NCBI GenBank assembly: GCA_943787175.1
Contig: CALSLK010000006.1
Coordinates: 372,001 to 436,000, forward strand
Direction: 5' to 3'
Length of the DNA: 64,000 nt
Source of the DNA: an uncultured Alphaproteobacteria bacterium
Lineage (GTDB): Bacteria; Pseudomonadota; Alphaproteobacteria; SP197
This document shows, piece by piece, positions 17,899 to 27,775 of the stretch (its first letter is position 1; every line of letters begins with the position of its first letter). Under the pieces are notes generated by a model that was not told the DNA's origin, made no database searches, and was given only the letters and a program-made list of their open reading frames with translations. The position numbers and the translations under genes are program-made.

Positions 17899-19942
17899 TC
17901 AGGCTTCGGCCGGATCCAGCAGGTTTCCAAGATCATCGGGATTGTTCACCGGCAGGGAACACACCGGGCCCTCGCAGACATAGGCGGTGGCCACGCCGTC
18001 GATCTGACCCTTGCCGGTGGCGGGGTGGCCTGTCGGCAGATCGGCATCGGAGGACATGACGGACAGCACGGTATCCTGGCGACCGGTCTTCCAGACTTCG
18101 GCAATCAGAGTCTGGGTCGCTGGATCACCGCGTTCGCCAATGATGGCAATCTGCACGGCATGGTTGAGCAGATCAAGATTACTGATCAGAACAGCATGGG
18201 CCAGAGGGTTGGCCAGAATGTCTGCTGAGAATGTTGTAGCAATGGCTTCAGCGCGATCGCGATAGGCTGTATCGCCTGTCAGGTGCCACAATCTGGCGTT
18301 GACTCCCACCATGGTACCGTTGCCCGACGGTGTCGCATTATCGAGGGCTGTCTTGGTGCGCACGATCAAGGCTTCAGCGTGGTCGGCGGTGAAGAAATAG
18401 CCGCCGGTCTGATCGTCCCAATAATGCGCGTCTGCGGTCGCAACCCAGGCTCTGGCATGATCGAGCAGCGCGGCATCACCGGTGATTTCGAGAAGCGCCA
18501 GCGCGGCATCGGCCATGTGGCTGTAGTCATCGATCATGGCGACATCGAGCACACGGCCGTCGCGTGCGCTGTGTTTCAGGTGCGGGCCGTCGGTCATGAT
18601 GGCCACGACATGGTCAAAGGCATGTCGTGACATGGCAATCCAGTCATCCTGGCCAAAAGCAGCACCTGCACGGGCCAGCGCGCGGATCATCAGACCGTTC
18701 CAGTCGGCCAGCACCTTGTCGTCCAGGCCGGGGCGCGGGCGGGGCGCTCGAATCTCCAGCAGACGTGCGCGCGATACGGCAAGCCTGGCTTCAACCTCAG
18801 GTTCGGGTTGACCGGTGGCCAGACGGTTCAGGATGGTCTTGCCTTCCCAATTGCCTTCGGCCGTGACGCCGTAATGTTTCTTGAAGAGGGCGGCATCCTT
18901 GCCCAGCGCGTCGTCGATCTGGTCCTCAGACCAGACGTAGAACGCGCCTTCTTCGGAATGACCGGTGCCGTCATCGGAATCGGCATCCAGGCTGGAGCAG
19001 AACGCGCCTTCATTTGTCATCATCTCGCGCTGCAGCCAGGCCACGGTTTCGGACACGCGGCGGCGATAGAGATCATGGCCGGTGCCCAGCCACAGGCGGG
19101 TGTAGTGCTCGATGAGCTGGCTGTTGTCATAGAGCATCTTCTCGAAATGCGGCACCAGCCAGATCTCGTCGACCGAGTAACGCGCCCAGCCACCGCCCAG
19201 ATGGTCATAAATTCCACCTTCGGCCATGGCGTCGGCACTGGTCAGCACCGCGCGTCCAAAGCTGTCGCCGCGGCCCTTGCGATGGGCGCGCCAGAGCAGA
19301 TCAAGATCGGGCACATGGGGGAACTTCGGAGCCTGGCCGATGCCGCCATAGCGCAGGTCCACGACCTGTATCAGCTTGTCGGCGCTGGTATCTGCCAGGT
19401 CTGCGGGAAGGGCGCCGCCGCCCTGTTTGGCCGAAAGTCTGGTCAGGGCTTCCTGAAGGGCCAGCCGGTTCTGGTCGATCTTTTCCTTGCCGTTGCGGAA
19501 CGTGTCTTCCACGGCGACCAGCACATCGGTGAAGCCGGGGCGCCCGTATTTCGGGGTGCCTGGAAAATACGTGCCGCCCCAGAAGGGCTCGCCGTCTGGC
19601 GTCAGGAACATGGTGAGCGGCCAGCCACCCTGTTGGCCCAGAAGCTGCAACGCGCTCTGGTAGATCGTGTCGATGTCGGGCCGTTCCTCGCGGTCGACCT
19701 TGATGTTGACGAAAAGGTCGTTCATCACATCGGCAATGGCGTCGTTCTCGAAGCTTTCATGGGCCATGACATGGCACCAGTGGCAGGCGGCATAACCAAC
19801 CGAAAGCATGATCGGTTTGTCCTGCGCCTTGGCATGGGCCAGGTGTCTGCGCACCCCAGGGCTGCCAGTGCACGGGATTGTCCCGGTGCTGATGGAGATA
19901 GGGGCTGGTTTCGCGATCGAGATTGTTGCGCTGAAAATCCAT
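17899..19942 (-). CDS. Thioredoxin-domain protein of the DUF255 / YyaL family, frameshifted near its start
   Basis: The ORF track gives 651 residues from 19854, but the expected N-terminus (DRETSPYLHQHRDNPVHWQPWG) is found just upstream in another frame, starting at ATG 19942. A one-base insertion near 19845 separates the two. The thioredoxin-like part has LSVGYAACHWCHVMAHESFE with the CHWC pair and GGWPLTMFLTPDGEPFWGGTYFP. The rest is the (alpha/alpha) barrel-like part with FFTADHAE and NATPSGNGTMV. The family is widespread in bacteria and eukaryotes (spermatogenesis-associated protein 20), with no settled function. Confidence 0.88.
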
Positions 19943-20054
19943 GCAGGAAACCGCCGGGCGTTGCGTTGGTGGGGACAGAGCCCGTAACGTGGCTGTCAGG
20001 ACCCGATATTCGCAACCCCACAGCGAGTAGGGAATTGGGCCAGGGAGCTCAGAC

Positions 20055-20294
20055 ATGAAAATTACCATCGAAGTCGACTGTACGCCCGAGGAGGCCCGTG
20101 CCTTTATGGGCATGCCCGACGTCAGGCCCATGCAGGACGAAATCATGGCCGACATGAAGGAACGCATGACCGAAGCCGCAAAGAACTTCGAGCCCGAAGC
20201 CGCGCTGAAGGCCTGGATGGGTGCTTCGGGCGACGGCATGGAACAGATGATGCGCTTCTGGCAGCAGATGGGTCAGGGAAAGGACAAGGCGTGA
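20055..20294 (+). CDS. Small conserved protein, DUF6489-like
   Basis: 79 residues opening with MKITIEVDCTPEEARAFMGMPDVRPMQDE, which I recognise as a small alphaproteobacterial family (DUF6489). It has a beta-strand start followed by amphipathic helices ending in MEQMMRFWQQMGQG. No catalytic motif is visible. The stop codon overlaps the start of the ferredoxin-like gene (GTGA), so the two are coupled. Confidence 0.75.
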   Translation: MKITIEVDCTPEEARAFMGMPDVRPMQDEIMADMKERMTEAAKNFEPEAALKAWMGASGDGMEQMMRFWQQMGQGKDKA

Positions 20295-20682
20295 GCGATC
20301 CTGCACCTTATTATGAGCGCCACGTCTTCTGCTGTACGAACGAACGGGCCGAAGGCCATCCACGCGGCTGCTGCAAGGCGCGTAATGCCGAGGCGCTGCG
20401 CAATCATCTGAAAGCCCGGACCAAGGAACTGGGCATCCCGGGTGCGCATCAATGCTGCGGGGTGTCTGGATCGCTGCGAACTGGGCCCGACCATGGTGAT
20501 CTACCCTGAAGGCGTCTGGTATCGGTACGAGAACGAAGCAGGACCTGGAAGAGATCCTGCGGGTCCACATTGCCGGGAATGGCCGGGTTGAACGCCTGAT
20601 GCTCAACCCGAAGACGGCCCCAATTGACCATGACGCCGACTCTGCGGGGCCGGTGTTTCACGTGAAACACATGCTGTTATGA
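20291..20682 (+). CDS. (2Fe-2S) ferredoxin-domain protein, with two frameshifts
   Basis: It opens with [30 protein letters not shown], then AHQCCG. After a shift near 20445 it continues in another frame as [25 protein letters not shown]. After a second shift near 20538 it continues as [24 protein letters not shown]. The four cysteine groups match the thioredoxin-like 2Fe-2S ferredoxin family. The restored frame runs through the first parS site (encoding FHVKH) and its stop overlaps the mnmE ATG. The consistent family match across all three pieces argues for sequence errors over decay. Confidence 0.78.
20653..20670. promoter_or_regulatory. parS: parS centromere site 1
   Basis: Perfect 18-base palindrome GTGTTTCACGTGAAACAC, containing the standard parS 16-mer bound by ParB. 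It lies inside the last codons of the ferredoxin-like gene, a few bases before mnmE and about 5 kb from parB. Confidence 0.93.
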
Positions 20683-21990
20683 CCATCTTTGCTCTCTCTT
20701 CCGCGCCGGGCCGTGCCGCCCTGGCGGTCATCCGTGTTTCCGGGCCAGCCGCCGGGTCTGCCGTGCGTGCGCTGACTGGAAGGGACGTCCCGAAACCACG
20801 CGACCGCTGCCCTGCGCCGGCTGGTGGAGCCCGAAAGTGGCGAGCCTGATCGACGAGGCCCTGATCCTGTGGTTCCGGGGCCCCGCCAGCGAAACCGGCG
20901 AGGATATGGCGGAGTTTCAGGTGCATGGCGGTCGTGCCGTGGTCCAGGGGGTCCTTGAGGCGCTTTCGCGTCTGCCGGGTCTTCGGCCTGCTGAACCTGG
21001 CGAATTCACGCGCCGTGCGCGTGCTCAACGGCAAGCTCGACCTCACGGCTGCCGAAGCCGTTGCTGATCTGGTTGAGGCCGATACCCGTCGCCAGCGCGA
21101 TCAGGCACTGGCCCAGATGCAGGGCGCTCTGGCGCAGGCCTATGATGGCTGGCGCGATCGCCTGGTTGCCCTGATGGCGCGACTCGAAGCCGTCATCGAC
21201 TTTTCCGATGAAGAACTCCCCGATGATGTGACCCTGGGCTTGCTGGATGCGGTGGGTGATCTGGGAAATGAAATCTCTTCCTACCTAGACGATGACCGGC
21301 GTGGAGAACGCCTGCGCGAAGGTTTGCAGATTGTGATCCTGGGCGCGCCGAATGTGGGGAAATCGAGCCTGCTCAACCGTCTGGCCCGCCGGGAGGCTGC
21401 GATTGTTTCGGACGAGGCCGGAACGACCCGTGATGTTGTCGAAGTCACGCTGGATCTTGCCGGGTTCGCTGTGACGCTGGCCGATACCGCGGGGCTGCGG
21501 GCTGATGCGGGCGCGGTGGAACGCGAAGGTATGCGCCGGGCGCTTGATCGCGCGGACAGGGCCGACCTGAAACTGGTGCTGGCCGATGCCTCGCGTTGGG
21601 ATGAGACCTGGGCCGCGGTGGAGCATCAGGTTGATGACAAGCACCATCGTTGTCGCCAACAAGTCCGACCTGGGACATGTTTCACGTGAAACACCTGCCT
21701 TGCCCGTCTCCTGCAGCACAGGCGAAGGCCTGGACGAACTCATTGGCGATGTGGCGCGTCGGATCGAGGAAGCCTGGGGCGGAGAGTCCCCGGGGCCCAC
21801 GCGGGAGAGACACCGTGCCGGTCTTGAACAGGCCGCTGCGGCACTTGAGCGCGCCCGGCTGGGGCAGGAGTCGGCCCTGATCGCCGAGGATCTGCGTCTG
21901 GCTGCGACGGCACTGGGCCGAATCACAGGCCGGGTAGATGTCGAAGACCTGCTGGACGTGATCTTCTCGGAATTCTGCATCGGCAAGTAG
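20679..21990 (+). CDS. mnmE: tRNA uridine-5-carboxymethylaminomethyl modification GTPase MnmE, with about four frameshifts
   Basis: Pieces in successive frames give the whole protein: [25 protein letters not shown], then [29 protein letters not shown], then [20 protein letters not shown]. These are followed by the G domain with [30 protein letters not shown] and ANKSDL, and finally the C-terminal [11 protein letters not shown] with the invariant CxGK. Frame changes fall near 20801, 20845, 21018 and 21637. With MnmG it modifies the wobble uridine of several tRNAs. All active motifs are intact, so indel errors are likely. parS site 2 lies inside the gene. Confidence 0.9.
21678..21693. promoter_or_regulatory. 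parS: parS centromere site 2
   Basis: Perfect 16-base palindrome TGTTTCACGTGAAACA within the mnmE coding region just after the NKSDL motif, where it encodes HVSRETP. Confidence 0.93.
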
Positions 21991-22200
21991 AACGGCGTGT
22001 TTCACGTGAAACACCCTGGCGCGTCGGGAATCCCCTTGCTATCGCCGTAGTTCCGGGCTTTGTTCCCGGCACACGAACAATCCCCGGTCTGGACCCCCTG
22101 TGTTGGGGTGCATGGGGTTGTCTTCGTTCTTTTTCAGAACACCTCCCATCCTGCCAACCCGCGCTGGACCTTGAACTGCTGCATGCCTACATTCCGCGCC
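21991..22200. other. mnmE-mnmG intergenic gap with two hairpins
   Basis: About 210 bases with no credible gene. Besides parS site 3 it holds a stem CCGGG...CCCGG at 22053-22069 and a stem ACCCC...GGGGT at 22093-22109. Neither is followed by a clear T-run, so I do not call them terminators. Confidence 0.45.
21997..22014. promoter_or_regulatory. parS: parS centromere site 3
   Basis: Perfect 18-base palindrome GTGTTTCACGTGAAACAC in the intergenic gap, seven bases after the mnmE stop codon. It is the only one of the four sites that is not inside a coding frame. Confidence 0.94.
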
Positions 22201-24065
22201 ATGAATTCGAGACAAGACCTTTGATGTGATTGTCGTTGGCGGTGGCCATGCCGGTACCGAGGCCGCCGCTGCGGCTGCGCGCTGTGGTGCCCTGACCTGT
22301 CTTGTCACCCACAAGGCCGCGACCATTGGTGCGATGTCGTGCAATCCGGCCATCGGTGGGCTGGGCAAGGGTCATCTGGTGCGTGAAATCGACGCTCTGG
22401 ACGGCTCTGATGGCGCGCGCGATTGATCGCTCAGGCATCCAGTTCCGTATGCTCAACGCCAGCAAGGGCCCGGCCGTACGAGGCCCGCGAGCCCAGGCCG
22501 ACCGGGTGCTTTACGCCGACGCCATTCAGACGCTGCTGTCCGAACAGGACGGTCTGACGATCCTGGAAGGGGAGGCCGATGATGTCGTTCTTGACGATTC
22601 CGGCACGATTGCAGGCCTTGGACTGACCGATGGCCGCCAGCTCAAATGCCGCTCTGTGGTGGTCACGACCGGCACCTTCCTGCGCGGCATGGTGCATCTG
22701 GGTGAGGAAACCTGGGCGGCAGGGCGCATCGGCGATGCCCCTGCGGTTGGGCTTGCGCTCACACTGGAGCGGTTGGGCTTTGCCCTTGGACGTCTGAAGA
22801 CCGGAACACCGCCACGGCTGGATGGTCGTACCATCAATTGGGATGCCTGCAAGGTTCAGCCTGGCGATGATCCGCCGGTGCCGTTCTCGTGGCTGACAGA
22901 CTCCATCACGGTGCGGCAGGTTCCCTGTTACATTACGCATACCAGTGAGGTGACCCACGCCATCATCCGTGCGAACCTTGATCGTGCACCGATCTATTCG
23001 GGCCAGATCGACGGCACGGGACCGCGCTATTGTCCTTCGATCGAGGACAAGGTCGTGCGTTTTGCCGAAAAACCCGGCCATCAGATCTTTCTCGAGCCCG
23101 AAGGCCTGACCACCGACACGGTCTATCCCAACGGTATCTCGACCTCGCTGCCGCGCGATGTTCAGGACGCGATGGTTGCGACCATCCCGGGTCTTGAGAA
23201 CGCCGTGATCGAGCAGCACGGCTATGCCATCGAATACGACTTTGTCGATCCGCGCGAACTCCATCACACACTGGAAACCCGCAGAATCCCTGGCCTTTAT
23301 CTCGCAGGCCAGATCAACGGCACAACGGGTTACGAGGAGGCGGGCGGCCAGGGCCTGGTCGCGGGCATCAATGCTGCCCGGCGTGCCAGCGGCGGTGAGG
23401 CCGTCACCTTTGATCGTGCGGAAGCCTATCTTGGCGTGATGATCGATGATCTCGTGACGCGCGGCACTGCTGAGCCGTACCGCATGTTTACCAGCCGTGC
23501 CGAATACCGCCTGATGCTGCGGGCCGACAATGCTGATCTGCGGCTGACGTCCAAAGGAATCGCAATTGGCTGTGTGGGTGCCGATCGTCAGGTTGCTTTC
23601 TCACAGCGCAAGGAAGCTGTTGAATCGGCCTTGGCTGCTGCCTCTGGCCTCACGGTGACGCCTGACGAAGCCTGTGCCGTGGGTATGTCGGTGAACCGCG
23701 ATGGCCGCCGCCGCAGCCTGATTGATCTCTTTGCCTATCCCGATGCCACGCCTGAGCGTCTGGTTTCCCTGTGGCCCCAGATTGCGGGCTGGCCCGGCCA
23801 TGCGCTTGAACAGGTCGAGATTGCTGGGCGTTATGCCGGTTATGTCCATCGCATGGAGGCTGATATCGCCACCTTGCGCCGGGATGAGGCCCTGCGTCTT
23901 CCGGGGGATCTGGACTTTGCCGTCATCGGTGGCCTGTCGACCGAAATGCGCGAGAAACTGGCGCTAGCCAGGCCCGAAACCCTGGGCCAGGCGGCGCGAA
24001 TACCCGGTGTTACACCTGCTGCCCTGCAAGCACTGATGGCCCATGTACGGCGAAAGGCGGCCTGA
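22201..24065 (+). CDS. mnmG: tRNA uridine-5-carboxymethylaminomethyl modification enzyme MnmG (GidA), with two frameshifts
   Basis: FAD-binding start [23 protein letters not shown], then [23 protein letters not shown]. After a one-base shift near 22405 it continues as [29 protein letters not shown]. The long second frame continues to [23 protein letters not shown], the [20 protein letters not shown] motif and the helical C-terminus. The best start is ATG 22201, which needs one further indel near 22213 to join FDVIVV; the in-frame GTG at 22226 would clip the first strand. It works with MnmE. Confidence 0.93.
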
Positions 24066-24069
24066 TGTT

Positions 24070-24180
24070 TTTGTTGTTCCCTCAGTCGCCGGGTGCTCAC
24101 GCTGTTCGCTTGGCTTTCGCGCCGCTCGGCGCGCCGACGCAGTCGCGTCGGGCCAGCCATCCGCAAAAGTTGCGGATCGC
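24070..24180 (+). repeat. Dispersed structured intergenic repeat, copy B
   Basis: The gap between mnmG and rsmG carries the second copy of the element at 1.7-1.85 kb, in opposite orientation. Identical blocks are 24075-24096 (TGTTCCCTCAGTCGCCGGGTGC) and 24107-24123 (CGCTTGGCTTTCGCGCC), here 10 bases apart versus 34 in copy A. Hairpins follow at 24134-24151 (CCGACGC-AGTC-GCGTCGG) and 24161-24175 (CCGCAA-AAG-TTGCGG). Stem sequences differ from copy A while pairing is kept. Confidence 0.7.
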
Positions 24181-24219
24181 TGCCTTCAGAATTTCATCGG
24201 CTGTGCTGGAAGCCTTGGT

Positions 24220-24855
24220 ATGAGTGATGCAGCAACGCTTCTGACCGCTGAGACGGCTTGTGAGCGGCTTGGTGTTTCACGTGAAACACGCGAGAAGCTG
24301 GAAGCCTATGTTGCCATTCTTCTGGAATGGCAGGGTCGCATGAACCTGATCGGACCCGGCACGATCGATGATATCTGGAACCGGCACATCGTCGATTGCG
24401 CCCAACTGGCCCGTCTGGTTCCGCCGGGGTGCAAACGTCTGGTCGATCTGGGCAGTGGTGCGGGGCTTCCAGGCCTCATCTTTGCCATTTTGGGGGTGCA
24501 GGGCGTCGAGCTGGTCGAGAGCGATCAGAAGAAAGCGGCCTTCCTGCATGCCGCTGCCGGCGCCGCTGGTGTCAAACCTCTGATTCACACCTGCCGGGTC
24601 GAAGCGATGCCCCATGAGCCGGCTGATGTTGTGACCGCCAGGGCGGTTGCGCCGCTGGAGCGGCTCGTCCCGATGGTCATACCATTCATGACCGAAGGAA
24701 GCGTCGCGATTCTGCCCAAGGGCAGTTCAGTTGATCATGAGTTGAAAGCCGTAGCGCGTCACTGGCACCTGTGGTACAGTCGTCACACAAGTATGACAGA
24801 CCCTCGCGGCTGTCTCCTCGTGATCGATAGGTTGTACCATGACCCACGCCTCTGA
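24220..24855 (+). CDS. rsmG: 16S rRNA (guanine527-N7)-methyltransferase RsmG (GidB)
   Basis: 211 residues from ATG 24220. The SAM-binding motif LVDLGSGAGLPGLIFAI follows the family-typical NLIGPGTIDDIWNRHIVDCAQLARLVP, and TARAVAPLERLVPMV is the later conserved block. It methylates G527 of 16S rRNA. The ORF-track start at 24043 lies in mnmG and the repeat element. parS site 4 is inside the gene near codon 18, encoding GVSRETR. The end overlaps the likely parA start by 17 bases. Confidence 0.93.
   Translation: MSDAATLLTAETACERLGVSRETREKLEAYVAILLEWQGRMNLIGPGTIDDIWNRHIVDCAQLARLVPPGCKRLVDLGSGAGLPGLIFAILGVQGVELVESDQKKAAFLHAAAGAAGVKPLIHTCRVEAMPHEPADVVTARAVAPLERLVPMVIPFMTEGSVAILPKGSSVDHELKAVARHWHLWYSRHTSMTDPRGCLLVIDRLYHDPRL
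24272..24289. promoter_or_regulatory. parS: parS centromere site 4
   Basis: Perfect 18-base palindrome GTGTTTCACGTGAAACAC inside the 5' part of rsmG, about 550 bases upstream of parA. Confidence 0.94.
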
Positions 24856-25714
24856 CCCCACATATACCAACGTCTTGTGTGATACAGATCGTCTGACACA
24901 AGAGCTTGGGTATGACAAATCTCAGAAAATCATTGCCGTCGCCAATCAGAAGGGTGGTGTTGGTAAGACAACGACGACCATCAATCTGGCGACGGCGCTT
25001 GCAGCCGTCGGTCGGAAAGTCCTGATCGTTGACAGCGATTCCCAGGGCAATGCCAGTACCGGACTTGGTATTGCACCGTCAGACAGGCGTCAGACAACCT
25101 ATGATCTGCTGACCAGCGGCGCTTCGGCCGTGGTGCCGATGCCAACCTCCATTCCGGGTCTCTCCATCATCCCCGCCACGATCGATCTGTCAGGTGCCGA
25201 GATCGAACTGGTCGATGTTGCAGAGCGTCACGCCCTACTCAAGACCGCGCTGCGCGAACTGGCCGGTGATTACGATCTCGTGCTGATCGATTGTCCGCCC
25301 GCACTGGGCCTGTTGACGCTCAATGCCCTGGTCGCGGCAGATGAGGTGCTTGTGCCTCTGCAGTGCGAATTCTTTGCGCTCGAGGGGCTTTCACTGTTGC
25401 TCAACACGGTCGAGCGGGTTTGCCAGACCTACAATCCCGGGCTTTCGGTCTCGGGCATTGTTCTGACCATGTACGACAAGCGGAACCGGCTGTCGCGCGA
25501 AGTGGTCGATGATGTGCGTCGGGTCATGGGCGACAAGGTCTATCAGACCGTGATCCCGCGTAATGTCCGCGTCTCGGAGGCACCATCATACGGTAAGCCT
25601 GTGATGTTACACGCTTTTCACAGCGCTGGCGCACAAGCCTATGTCCATCTGGCCGGTGAAATGCTGCGTCGTGAAGCCGCGCAGCGCAACGTCCTGCAGG
25701 GAGCGGCCCGATGA
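24839..25714 (+). CDS. parA: Chromosome partitioning ATPase ParA
   Basis: 291 residues. The deviant Walker A KGGVGKTTTTINLATALA, the Walker A' VDSDSQGNASTGLG and the Walker B LVLIDCPPALGLLTLNAL are intact. It binds nucleoid DNA as an ATP dimer and moves the ParB-parS complexes. About 30 extra residues precede the core (THASDPTYTNVLCDTDRL), so a later start is possible. The 3' end overlaps parB as ATGA. Confidence 0.96.
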   Translation: MTHASDPTYTNVLCDTDRLTQELGYDKSQKIIAVANQKGGVGKTTTTINLATALAAVGRKVLIVDSDSQGNASTGLGIAPSDRRQTTYDLLTSGASAVVPMPTSIPGLSIIPATIDLSGAEIELVDVAERHALLKTALRELAGDYDLVLIDCPPALGLLTLNALVAADEVLVPLQCEFFALEGLSLLLNTVERVCQTYNPGLSVSGIVLTMYDKRNRLSREVVDDVRRVMGDKVYQTVIPRNVRVSEAPSYGKPVMLHAFHSAGAQAYVHLAGEMLRREAAQRNVLQGAAR

Positions 25715-26613
25715 GCGAACCCAGAGGTCTTGGCCGTGGTCTTTCCGCCCTGATGGGCGAACCAGCCCCTACGGCAAGCGCACCAACTGCCGAATCGGGT
25801 GAAGGGCTGCGCAAGATTGCCATCGGCAACCTGCGCCCGGGCAAGTATCAGCCGCGCACGCACTTCAACGAAGAAGAGCTCGAAAGCCTGTCCCAGTCGC
25901 TGCAGCACAGCGGCATGATGCAGCCCATCGTCGTGCGGCCGCACAAAAGCGAAGACGGCGTCTTTGAGATTGTCGCTGGCGAGCGCCGCTGGCGTGCGGC
26001 CCAGAAGGCACGCATGCATGATGTGCCCGTCATTGTCCGTGATCTCACGGATCGCGAAGTGCTCGAGCTGGGCCTGATCGAGAATCTGCAACGCGAAGAT
26101 CTGGGGCCCCTGGAAGAAGCGGCTGGCTTTGAGCGCCTTGCTTCGGAATTCCAGCTCAACCAGCGCCAGATCGGTGTCGTTGTCGGCAAGAGTCGCTCCT
26201 ACATCGCCAACATGGTGCGTCTGCTGCAGCTTCCACCGGCCTTGCGCACCATGCTCGACACAGGCGCACTGACCGCCGGTCATGGCCGTGCGCTTCTGAT
26301 GGCGGAAAATTCAGAAGCGCTTGCCAAGCGTGTTGTGCGCGACGGTCTTTCGGTGCGGGAAACCGAAGCGCTTGTTCAGGACGGAAACACCAGCACCTCC
26401 GGCAAGAAGACCCGTCGGAAAACCAGTGAACCGATCAGCGCCGATCTGCGTGATCTGCAGAACCGGCTCGGGGAACAAACCGGTCTGAAGGTTGAAATTC
26501 GATCACAGGGCGAGGCGGGTCAGCTGGTTTTGAATTACGCCAGTCTCGAACAGCTCGACGACATGATCGCACGCCTGGAATCACCGCCCCGGCCACGGCT
26601 CGTTCAAAGCTGA
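25711..26613 (+). CDS. parB: Chromosome partitioning protein ParB
   Basis: 300 residues. The N-terminal MSEPRGLGRGLSALMGE motif is the ParA-contacting stretch. The CTP-binding ParB/Srx domain shows YQPRTHFNEEELESLSQS and the IVAGERRWRAAQKA (GERRxRA) box, and the HTH segment follows at NQRQIGVVVGKSRSYIANMVRLLQLP. The C-terminal dimer region ends in LDDMIARLESPPRPRLVQS. It loads on the four parS sites upstream. Confidence 0.97.
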   Translation: MSEPRGLGRGLSALMGEPAPTASAPTAESGEGLRKIAIGNLRPGKYQPRTHFNEEELESLSQSLQHSGMMQPIVVRPHKSEDGVFEIVAGERRWRAAQKARMHDVPVIVRDLTDREVLELGLIENLQREDLGPLEEAAGFERLASEFQLNQRQIGVVVGKSRSYIANMVRLLQLPPALRTMLDTGALTAGHGRALLMAENSEALAKRVVRDGLSVRETEALVQDGNTSTSGKKTRRKTSEPISADLRDLQNRLGEQTGLKVEIRSQGEAGQLVLNYASLEQLDDMIARLESPPRPRLVQS

Positions 26614-27393
26614 GCGATTCTCGTCTTCAGTCGGGTGACCCAAAGACCCCGTTCCGAACGGAAGCGTGTGGCCCATTCACGACTCGTTGCATCGGCCAGT
26701 TTCGCAACGCCGGGTTTAACGCCTTCGGCTGCTTTGCCATCAAGCCCCAGATGATTCAGCACATCGCGCAGCGTCTCGACCGGCTGCCGGAAAACGTCTC
26801 ATAGGTGATCTTCAACGGCAAAATCGCTTCCGCTTCAAACCAGCGTTCCCAGTTCTCATCGTCGGCAGTCATCTCAGCGACACAGGCGCCGATCCTGTCT
26901 GGATCGTAAGCCAGCGTTTGTGGTTCAGACAGGCGCTCCAACTCGGTTCCGTCTGGAGCCTGGTGCCAAAGGCCCGACTGGTGTGCCTTCACATAGGAAA
27001 TCGCCTGCTCGACCTTGTCGCGACGTGTCAGATGAATGAAACAGGTACGCCCGAACGCCGCCTCCAGACGTTCGCGGTCGCCTGAGGAATCAGGGTGGAG
27101 AACGGCAAGTTTCTCGACGAAAAAGTCGAAGCTGTGGCGCTGCAGACGAAGTCCGAACATCCCGGTATCGAGGCTGCCTTCGCTGATGGCAGCCTTGAAG
27201 ATCTCGCCAGAACCTCGCGCTCGGGCTCGGGAGATCCGCAGTCAACCGAGCGCCGGAAGCCAACTCGCAAGCGACGGTTCATGAAAATAGGATTCGGGAT
27301 TGCCGGCAATTCCGGTCGCAATCAGAAGCTTGCACAACAGCGTGCTGCCGCTGCGTGGTGAGGTGCAGATCACATAGGAATCAAACTGCTCAT
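26604..27393 (-). pseudogene. Stf0-type sulfotransferase, frameshifted
   Basis: Pieces in three frames rebuild a Stf0 (NodH-like LPS/trehalose) sulfotransferase. An N-terminal SYVICTSPRSGSTLLCKLL with the PAPS loop is followed by GNPESYFHEPSLASWL. After a shift near 27245 comes TGMFGLRLQRHSFDFFVEKL, then CFIHLTRRDKVEQAISYVKA. After another shift near 26800 the ending VETLRDVLNHLGLDG...GLWVTRLKTRIAQL is read. The stop overlaps the end of parB by about ten bases. The start is uncertain and may need one more indel. Decay or errors cannot be told apart from this sequence. Confidence 0.75.
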
Positions 27394-27395
27394 CG

Positions 27396-27775
27396 TTAGG
27401 TCCGCCTTGAATTCGTGCCGATCAGTTCGATCCGGTTACCAAAGGGATCATCGACATAAACGCGTTCACGGCCCATGGCATCGACGTCTGGATCAGCCGT
27501 GATGCCGCTTTCGAAAAGCCTTGTTCTGAAGAGATCGAGATCTTCCACGATCAAACCCGGATGGGCCTTTGTCGCGGGTTGGAACCGGGAATCAGACGCC
27601 CAGATGCAAACCAATGCCATCTCCCAGTACAAACCAGAGGCCCCCGCGATTTGCCAGCGCCGCTGGTTTGGCAGTTTCCTTCAGACCAAGAACAACACCA
27701 TAGAATTCTCTGGCCTGAGTCCTCCGCGTCTCGAGGAATCGCAATCTGGACATGATCGAGGCGAACCTGCGTCAA
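27396..27775 (-). pseudogene. VOC-superfamily (glyoxalase/bleomycin-resistance-like) protein, frameshifted
   Basis: The N-terminal VRLDHVQIAIPRDAED is in one frame, the middle (FYGVVLGLKETAKPA...GLWFVLGDGIGLHLG) in a second, and the C-terminal HPGLIVEDLDLFRTRLFESG...RVYVDDPFGNRIELIG in a third. Together these make a normal ~125-residue VOC domain with the expected H...E metal positions. At least two indels are needed. It abuts the broken Stf0 gene and the 3' end of holA, giving a stretch of 1.2 kb with no intact gene. Confidence 0.72.

Noticed and set aside
18808-20058. 416-residue plus-strand ORF opposite the DUF255 gene
   Set aside because: Shadow of a real gene; the protein has no domain and an atypical His/Gly-rich composition.
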